NCBI GenBank assembly: GCA_016936035.1
Contig: JAFGPU010000150.1
Location: 1-9,437 of the forward strand
Origin: Acidimicrobiales bacterium
GTDB lineage: Bacteria > Actinomycetota > Acidimicrobiia > Acidimicrobiales > VFJN01
Length of the DNA stretch: 9,437 bases
Reading direction: 5' to 3'
Part shown: positions 5,909 through 9,437 of the stretch, one piece after another
Position numbering within the stretch: the stretch's first letter is position 1
Layout of the letters: the number at the start of each line of letters is the position of its first letter
The notes under the pieces: model-generated
The model's database searches: none
What the model was told of the DNA's origin: nothing
The model's input: the letters and a program-made list of their open reading frames with translations, nothing else
Program-made: the position numbers and the translations under genes

Positions 5909-6499
5909 TCACCGCTCACCGTGCCCGCCGGGAGGATCGCCGGACGGGTCGGCGGGCGAGTCGGCGGGCGGGACGGCGGGCGGGACCGCGAAGCCCACCC
6001 AGGTGCCGCCGTAGCGGGCCGACCGGGCGATCGACCAGCCTTCGGCCAGCGCCACCGGTGCCGCCGCCTCGATCACCACCAGCTCGGCGGGCAGGGCCAC
6101 GAGCAGGTCGGGCCAGGCCTCGAACGCGTAGGGCGGATCGCAGAAGACCACGTCGAAGCGCGCCTCGTCGCCCAGCCCGCCCAGCCAGCGCTCGACCGGC
6201 GCCGCCACGACGGTGGCCCGGTCACCGAAGCCACAGGCGTCGAGGTTGCGGCGGATGGCGTGGCGGGCCGAGCGATCGCGGTCGACGAAGGTGGCGTGCA
6301 CCGCACCCCGCGACAGGGCCTCGATGCCCAGCGCACCGCTGCCCGCGAACAGGTCGGCCACGGTCGCTCCCTCGACGCCGCCCCGGCTGTAGAGGGCGTT
6401 GAAGATCGCCTCGCGCACCCGGTCGCTCGTCGGTCGGGTGCGCGCCCCCGGGGGTGCGACCAGGGTGCGGCCCCTCGCGATCCCGCCTACCACTCGCAT
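5909..6499 (-). CDS. rsmD: 16S rRNA (guanine966-N2)-methyltransferase RsmD
   Basis: RsmD methylates N2 of G966 in 16S rRNA using S-adenosylmethionine during 30S assembly. The 196-residue protein shows the family start MRVVGGIARGRTL and TRPTSDRVREAIFNAL (21-36). SAM-binding motif I is DLFAGSGALGIEALSRG (49-65), an acidic motif II lies at FVDRDR (71-76), and the N6/N2-methyltransferase motif DPPY is at 121-124. ATG 6499 fits the family N-terminus and lies 8 nt after TACCGT, a leaderless-type promoter. The last 24 residues form a Pro/Ala/Asp/Gly-rich tail with a (P/S)PA(D/V) tetrapeptide repeat that is not part of the methyltransferase fold and is likely disordered. The usual rsmD-coaD pairing is conserved. 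Confidence 0.95.
   Translation of the reverse strand: MRVVGGIARGRTLVAPPGARTRPTSDRVREAIFNALYSRGGVEGATVADLFAGSGALGIEALSRGAVHATFVDRDRSARHAIRRNLDACGFGDRATVVAAPVERWLGGLGDEARFDVVFCDPPYAFEAWPDLLVALPAELVVIEAAAPVALAEGWSIARSARYGGTWVGFAVPPAVPPADSPADPSGDPPGGHGER
5948..5983. repeat. Three tandem 12-bp repeats in the 3' end of rsmD
   Basis: Three consecutive 12-bp units, GTCGGCGGGCGA, GTCGGCGGGCGG and GACGGCGGGCGG, differ at only one or two positions. On the minus strand they encode PPAV, PPAD and SPAD in the RsmD tail. Since the unit is a multiple of three, copy-number change by slippage would lengthen or shorten the tail without a frameshift. Confidence 0.7.
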
Positions 6500-6507
6500 C
6501 GCCGGGC

Positions 6508-6513
6508 ACGGTA
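6508..6513 (-). promoter_or_regulatory. Candidate leaderless -10 TACCGT of rsmD
   Basis: TACCGT on the minus strand ends 8 nt before the rsmD ATG, with no Shine-Dalgarno sequence between. It lies in the 34-bp gap shared with the divergent crotonase gene and overlaps the GGTACC palindrome there. Confidence 0.4.
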
Positions 6514-6533
6514 CCGGGTGGCATCCTCGGTGC

Positions 6534-7262
6534 ATGGGAGACCCCGTGCGCGTGATCAGCATCGGCCGGCCCGAGGTGCGCAACGCCATCGACAGCGCCA
6601 CCGCCCAGCGTCTGCACGACGAGATGGTGGCCTTCGACCGCGACGACGAGGCCCGCGTCGCCGTCCTCACCGGCGACACGGCCGCCTTCTGCGCGGGCGC
6701 CGACCTGCGCAGCCTCCCCCGGCTGCGCGACAGCGGCCCGCTGGGGCCCACCCGGCTGACCCTGTCCAAGCCGGTCGTCGCCGCCGTCGAGGGCTGGTGC
6801 GTGGCCGGCGGGCTCGAGCTGGCGGCCTGGTGCGACCTGCGGGTGGCGGGCGACGGCGCCCGCTTCGGGTGCCTCGAACGGCGCTGGGGCGTGCCGCTGA
6901 TCGACGGCGGCACCTACCGGCTGCCCCGCATCGTGGGGCTGGGCCGCGCCCTCGACCTGATCCTCACCGGGCGCGAGATCGACGCCACCGAGGCGGAGCG
7001 CATCGGGCTGGTCGACCGGCTCGTCCCCGCCGGCACGGCGCTCGACGCCGCCTGCGAGCTGGCGCAGCAGATCGCCGCCGCGCCCTGGCGGTGCGTGGTC
7101 AACGACCGGCGGGCGGTCTACGACGGCCTCGGCCTCGGGCTGGCCGAGGCGCTGGCCAACGAGGACCGCCTCGGCCGCGAGGTGATCTTCGCCGACGACT
7201 TCGCGGCGGGCGTCGCCCGCTTCGAGGAGCGGCCACGCTCGGCGCCGCCGGCGGACCGGTAG
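6534..7262 (+). CDS. Enoyl-CoA hydratase/isomerase (crotonase) family protein
   Basis: The 242-residue product is a crotonase-fold enzyme acting on acyl-CoA thioesters. The first oxyanion-hole segment FCAGADLRSL is at 52-61. The second is GWCVAGGLELAAWCD (87-101) with E95 at the position of the first catalytic Glu of enoyl-CoA hydratase (GGGCELA in the rat enzyme). E115 in RFGCLE aligns with the second Glu (QPE). It continues with GVPLIDGGTYRLPRIVG and LTGREIDATEAERIGLVDRLVP, both usual in the family. Both acid residues being present favours hydratase activity, though isomerases, dehalogenases and hydrolases share the fold, so the substrate is unknown. At 242 residues it is slightly short. 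ATG 6534 has no Shine-Dalgarno sequence, so the mRNA is probably leaderless. It is divergent from rsmD, 34 bp apart, and has no beta-oxidation partner in view. Confidence 0.88.
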   Translation: MGDPVRVISIGRPEVRNAIDSATAQRLHDEMVAFDRDDEARVAVLTGDTAAFCAGADLRSLPRLRDSGPLGPTRLTLSKPVVAAVEGWCVAGGLELAAWCDLRVAGDGARFGCLERRWGVPLIDGGTYRLPRIVGLGRALDLILTGREIDATEAERIGLVDRLVPAGTALDAACELAQQIAAAPWRCVVNDRRAVYDGLGLGLAEALANEDRLGREVIFADDFAAGVARFEERPRSAPPADR

Positions 7263-7291
7263 CCGCTGCTGGTCGGCCGGGCCCCGGGCAC

Positions 7292-7297
7292 TAGCGT
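7292..7297 (+). promoter_or_regulatory. Candidate leaderless -10 TAGCGT of the zinc-ribbon gene
   Basis: TAGCGT (TANNNT) ends exactly 7 nt before GTG 7305. It lies in the 42-bp gap after the crotonase gene, so the small zinc-ribbon gene probably has its own promoter. Confidence 0.45.
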
Positions 7298-7304
7298 GCC
7301 CCCG

Positions 7305-7481
7305 GTGGAGGTCGACCAGGTCATCACGTGCATCGACTGCGGCGGCAGGGCGCACCTCGTGTCGTACCCGCCGAACGAGCGCGACTGGGAACCCGGCGAC
7401 CTGGTCGTCTACCGGTGCGAGGACTGCAACGACCGGTGGGACCTGGTCGTTCCCGACGACGACGAGCCGGATGCCCCGTGA
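7305..7481 (+). CDS. Small zinc-ribbon protein of unknown function
   Basis: I do not recognise this 58-residue protein by name. It has two CxxC knuckles, C9-I-D-C12 and C38-E-D-C41, separated by 25 residues. This is the layout of a single four-cysteine zinc ribbon. Between them, VSYPPNERDWEPGDLVVYRCEDC suggests a beta-hairpin, and the protein ends in an acidic tail (PDDDEPDAP). It has no signal peptide or membrane segment, so it is cytoplasmic. The net charge is acidic, arguing against plain DNA binding; a protein-binding or metal-sensing role is possible. GTG 7305 is preferred to GTG 7296 because it is spaced 7 nt from TAGCGT. The coding call is supported by codon bias and the intact cysteine pattern. 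It lies 82 bp before the lipoprotein gene and may be co-transcribed with it. Confidence 0.75.
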   Translation: MEVDQVITCIDCGGRAHLVSYPPNERDWEPGDLVVYRCEDCNDRWDLVVPDDDEPDAP

Positions 7482-7563
7482 GGTGGCCCCGGCCGGCTCC
7501 ACACCGCCGGGACGCCGCAGCGCCCGACCCACACCGCCAGTGACAGTGGAACGAAAGGACACC

Positions 7564-7971
7564 ATGCCCACGATCCGACCCACGTTCCGGATGCGTCGCC
7601 TGCTCGGCGTCGCCGCCGCCCCCGCGCTGCTGCTGGCGGCCGCCTGCGGTGACGACGGCGGTGGTGGCGGCTCGGCCGAAGCCTTCTGCGACAAGATGGA
7701 CGCGCTCGACGAGCGGTTCGAGAACGTCGACCCCACCAGCGAGAACTTCGGTGAGGCGCTCGTCGCCGTCCGCGAGCTCGATCCGCCCGCGGAGATCGCC
7801 GACGACTGGGCGATGATGCTCGACGCGTTCGAGCAACTCTCCGAGATCGACTTCAGCGACCCCGAGGCGATGGCCGCCTTCGAGGAGGAGTTCGACACCG
7901 ACGAGTTCGAGCAGGCCAGCGAACGCATCGACAACTTCCAGAACGAGGAGTGCGGGGACGGCGAGGAGTAG
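7564..7971 (+). CDS. Small acidic lipoprotein, function unknown
   Basis: This 135-residue protein starts with a basic N-region (RPTFRMRRL), a hydrophobic stretch (residues 13-27, ending PALLLAAAC) and a relaxed lipobox with the lipidated cysteine at C28. A Gly-rich linker GDDGGGGG follows, so the mature protein should be anchored on the outer face of the cytoplasmic membrane. The mature part is strongly acidic and helical (EAMAAFEEEFDTDEFEQASERIDNFQNEE). It keeps two cysteines, C42 and C130, near its ends, suggesting a disulphide that closes a small helical bundle. ATG 7564 has GAAAGGA 5 nt upstream; an internal ATG at residue 10 would shorten the signal and lacks a ribosome site. A strong stem-loop follows the stop. 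I cannot assign a ligand or partner. Confidence 0.82.
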   Translation: MPTIRPTFRMRRLLGVAAAPALLLAAACGDDGGGGGSAEAFCDKMDALDERFENVDPTSENFGEALVAVRELDPPAEIADDWAMMLDAFEQLSEIDFSDPEAMAAFEEEFDTDEFEQASERIDNFQNEECGDGEE

Positions 7972-8008
7972 TCCTCACCGCACCCGCATCCTCGGCCGAG
8001 GGATGTTC

Positions 8009-8040
8009 AGCGGCGCCGCTCCCCCGGGAGCGGCGCCGCT
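8009..8040. terminator. 15-bp perfect stem-loop made of two copies of a 12-bp palindrome
   Basis: Positions 8009-8023 and 8026-8040 are perfect 15-bp inverted arms with two bases at the centre, starting 38 bp after the lipoprotein stop. No U-run follows. The place and strength fit a transcription terminator for the plus-strand genes, as U-poor hairpins are common in actinobacteria. Each arm contains AGCGGCGCCGCT, itself a perfect 12-bp palindrome (8009-8020 and 8029-8040), so the structure can also be read as two direct copies of a possible dyad protein site upstream of the membrane-protein gene. Confidence 0.6.
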
Positions 8041-8114
8041 CGTCGTGGTGACCACCGTGCGGGGGGGTAGAGGTCTTCCGACCGTCGGTCACGGTGGCGT
8101 GCCACGATGACCAC

Positions 8115-8648
8115 ATGACCTCGCCGTCGGAGGTCGCCGGCCCGGCAGGCCCGAGAGGGGCCACGAGCGCGGTGGAGGCCGTCGAGCTGCGCAAGGAGGC
8201 GTACACGATGGCCCTGTACGTCGCGGTGTGCCTGCTGGCCGCGCTCACCGCGACGGCAGACCGGACGGCGGACGACCATGTCACCGTGCTCGGCATCGTG
8301 TGGGGCACGACCGTCGGCCTGGCGCTCGCCCACTGGTTCGCCTTCCGGGTGTCGGCTCGGCTGGTGGCAGCGGGCACGGTCCGGCGCCACGACGCCGCCG
8401 CGCTCGGCGCGCAGCTGGCGGGCGCACTGTCGGTGGCGGTCCTGGCGACCGTCCCGGTCGTCGTCTTCCCCGCCAGCGCCGAGATGGACACCGTCCGGCT
8501 CCTGCTGGCCGGGTTCATCGCCGCCATGGGCTTCGCCGTGGCCCGGGCGTCGGGGGCGAGCACCGTCCGCGCCCTGGGCTACGCCGCGACGATCCTGGTC
8601 GCGGCGTCGACGATCGCGGTCGTCAAGAACTTGCTCGCCGGGCACTGA
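8115..8648 (+). CDS. Five-helix integral membrane protein, function unknown
   Basis: I do not recognise the family. The 177-residue product has a polar N-terminus (about 1-29) and about five predicted membrane spans: residues 31-48, 56-77, 97-118, 126-145 and 153-174. Polar features are few: H73 and W74 in the second span (ALAHWFAF), a basic loop at about 78-92 (RVSARLVAAGTVRRHD), and R128 and R144 flanking span four. Positive residues in the 78-92 loop suggest that loop is cytoplasmic. There is no signal peptide, no transporter motif and no recognised catalytic motif. I choose ATG 8115 because the protein then begins MTSPSEV; GTG 8094 would add seven residues without a ribosome site. No Shine-Dalgarno sequence is seen. 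It is isolated between the stem-loop and a convergent NUDIX gene, so context gives no function. Confidence 0.75.
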   Translation: MTSPSEVAGPAGPRGATSAVEAVELRKEAYTMALYVAVCLLAALTATADRTADDHVTVLGIVWGTTVGLALAHWFAFRVSARLVAAGTVRRHDAAALGAQLAGALSVAVLATVPVVVFPASAEMDTVRLLLAGFIAAMGFAVARASGASTVRALGYAATILVAASTIAVVKNLLAGH

Positions 8649-8653
8649 CACCG

Positions 8654-9151
8654 TCAGGCGCTGATCCACGGCAGTTCCACCGGCGCCGCCGGCGCGTCGT
8701 CGTCGATCACCTGGCGCACGACGCCGGCCAGCCCGCCGGGCAGCACGGGCTCGCGAGCCGTGTCGATCTCGTCGGGGGTCCACCACCGCCAGCCGTCGTG
8801 CACTTCGCGCTCGATCGACGTGAGCGCGGCCTCGACGGGGACGAAGCGCTCGGTCCGCCAGCCGAAGAACCAGTCCACCGAGTAGAGGGGCTGGCCCCGG
8901 AACGTCCACTCGCCCCGGCACACGGCGATCGGCGCCCCCAGGTCTTCCGGCGCGACGACGAGGCCGGTCTCTTCGCGCAACTCGCGGGCAGCGGTCGCGG
9001 CCGGCTCCTCGCCGGGCTCCATGCCGCCGCCCGGGGTGATCCACAGGGGCGGCTTGGTGTCGCGCGGGTCGTCGATGCGGCACAGCAGCACGCTGCCCGT
9101 GGTGTCGACGACGACGACCCGGGCCGAGTTGCGGACGATGCGATCGGTCAC
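8654..9151 (-). CDS. NUDIX hydrolase
   Basis: The 165-residue protein contains a complete NUDIX box at residues 42-64. It follows GX5EX7REUXEEXGU exactly, with RELREETGL carrying the metal-binding glutamates. NUDIX enzymes hydrolyse nucleoside diphosphates linked to another group, in roles from nucleotide pool cleaning to cofactor turnover. The domain starts with SARVVVVDTTGSVLLCR and has WITPGGGMEPGE ahead of the box. Its C-terminal half has WRTERFVPVE and a Trp-rich WRWWTPDEI, typical of the family but not decisive for substrate. The start is GTG 9151, exactly 7 nt after TAACCT, although the frame stays open further upstream. The gene converges on the membrane-protein gene, with 5 bp between the stop codons. 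Substrate unknown. Confidence 0.92.
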   Translation of the reverse strand: MTDRIVRNSARVVVVDTTGSVLLCRIDDPRDTKPPLWITPGGGMEPGEEPAATAARELREETGLVVAPEDLGAPIAVCRGEWTFRGQPLYSVDWFFGWRTERFVPVEAALTSIEREVHDGWRWWTPDEIDTAREPVLPGGLAGVVRQVIDDDAPAAPVELPWISA

Positions 9152-9158
9152 GGGCGGC

Positions 9159-9164
9159 AGGTTA
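9159..9164 (-). promoter_or_regulatory. Candidate leaderless -10 TAACCT of the NUDIX gene
   Basis: TAACCT (TANNNT) on the minus strand ends exactly 7 nt before GTG 9151, with no Shine-Dalgarno sequence. This is the same layout as yceD and the zinc-ribbon gene, and it fixes the start codon in a frame that is open further upstream. Confidence 0.5.
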
Positions 9165-9254
9165 GGAGCACCGTCGGCGCCCGCCCTGCGGGCTTTCGAC
9201 GTTTGCGGCATGTAGCAGAGCAGCACGTTGCCGCCGGTCGCTCCGGCGCCACCG

Positions 9255-9437
9255 TCACTCCCCCGTCGTGCCGTCGAGCAGCTCGCGGGTGGCGTCGGCG
9301 TGACCGGCGTGGCGGGCCGTCTCGTTGATGAGGTGGAGGAGCACCCAGCGGAGGTCGGTGCCCTCGCCACGACGGCAGGGCGTGTCGAGCGCCATGGCCC
9401 GCACCGCAGCGTCGGTGTCGGCTGCCCGCTGCCGGTA
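9255..9437 (-). CDS. DinB/DUF664-family protein, C-terminal fragment
   Basis: The last 60 codons of a minus-strand gene read into the window and stop at TGA 9257-9255. The segment [29 protein letters not shown] matches the final helix region of DUF664/DinB-like four-helix-bundle proteins, where the HxxH histidines (here RHAGHAD) help bind a metal. The family includes thiol-dependent (mycothiol or bacillithiol) transferases and many proteins of unknown substrate. The upstream part lies outside the window, so the first metal-binding His cannot be checked. The gene ends 103 bp before the NUDIX start. That gap holds a 6-bp hairpin but no gene. Confidence 0.78.
   Translation of the reverse strand, partial: YRQRAADTDAAVRAMALDTPCRRGEGTDLRWVLLHLINETARHAGHADATRELLDGTTGE

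Noticed and set aside
6222..7934. Minus-strand open frame of 570 codons covering the crotonase, zinc-ribbon and lipoprotein genes.
   Set aside because: It is opposite three plus-strand genes with recognisable motifs or start signals, and shows no family motif itself.
9179..9196. Possible intrinsic terminator GCCCGC-CCT-GCGGGC followed by TTT on the plus strand.
   Set aside because: No plus-strand gene ends nearby, the loop is only 3 nt and the T-run is short. On the minus strand it lacks a U-run, so I do not call it.
1..9437. Signs of a mobile element, prophage, defence island or other new multi-gene system.
   Set aside because: No transposase, integrase, phage or toxin-antitoxin genes, no tRNA attachment site and no shift in base composition. 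The genes are mostly conserved housekeeping functions.

Overview
The window looks like housekeeping chromosome from a high-GC actinobacterium. I infer a deep-branching lineage such as Acidimicrobiia from gene order, codon bias (third positions almost all G/C), the SepIVA-like gene beside coaD, and the many start codons placed a few bases after a TANNNT hexamer (leaderless style). No tRNA, rRNA, CRISPR array, insertion sequence or prophage is visible, and no gene-free stretch exceeds about 200 bp.

Positions 1-6499 form one long minus-strand block. In transcription order it holds rsmD (16S rRNA methyltransferase), coaD (CoA biosynthesis), a sepIVA-like coiled-coil gene, yceD (DUF177), rpmF (ribosomal protein L32), plsX, acpP, rnc (RNase III), mutM (Fpg-family glycosylase) and the first 212 codons of smc. 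It merges two known neighbourhoods: coaD/sepIVA/yceD/rnc/fpg/smc of mycobacteria and yceD/rpmF/plsX plus acpP/rnc/smc of many bacteria. It joins CoA, phospholipid and fatty-acid supply with ribosome assembly, RNA processing, DNA repair and chromosome organisation. An inverted repeat followed by a leaderless-type promoter between sepIVA and yceD suggests at least two transcription units.

Positions 6534-8648 hold plus-strand genes: a crotonase-family protein divergent from rsmD, a 58-residue zinc-ribbon protein, a small acidic lipoprotein, a strong double-palindrome stem-loop, and a five-helix membrane protein of unknown function. Positions 8654-9437 return to the minus strand with a NUDIX hydrolase, which ends 5 bp from the membrane-protein gene, and the C-terminal end of a DinB/DUF664-type protein.

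I do not see a complete new multi-gene system. The most notable observations are: (1) the MutM in the canonical rnc-smc slot keeps its N-terminal Pro-Glu and zinc finger but has lost several residues that define the Fpg active site and lesion-reading loop; (2) rnc has no ATG, GTG or TTG that would give a full-length protein, and the best start is an ATC behind a Shine-Dalgarno-like GAGG; (3) the same promoter layout (TANNNT, then 7-9 nt, then the start codon) recurs at five genes; (4) a 32-bp stem-loop is built from two copies of a 12-bp self-palindrome.
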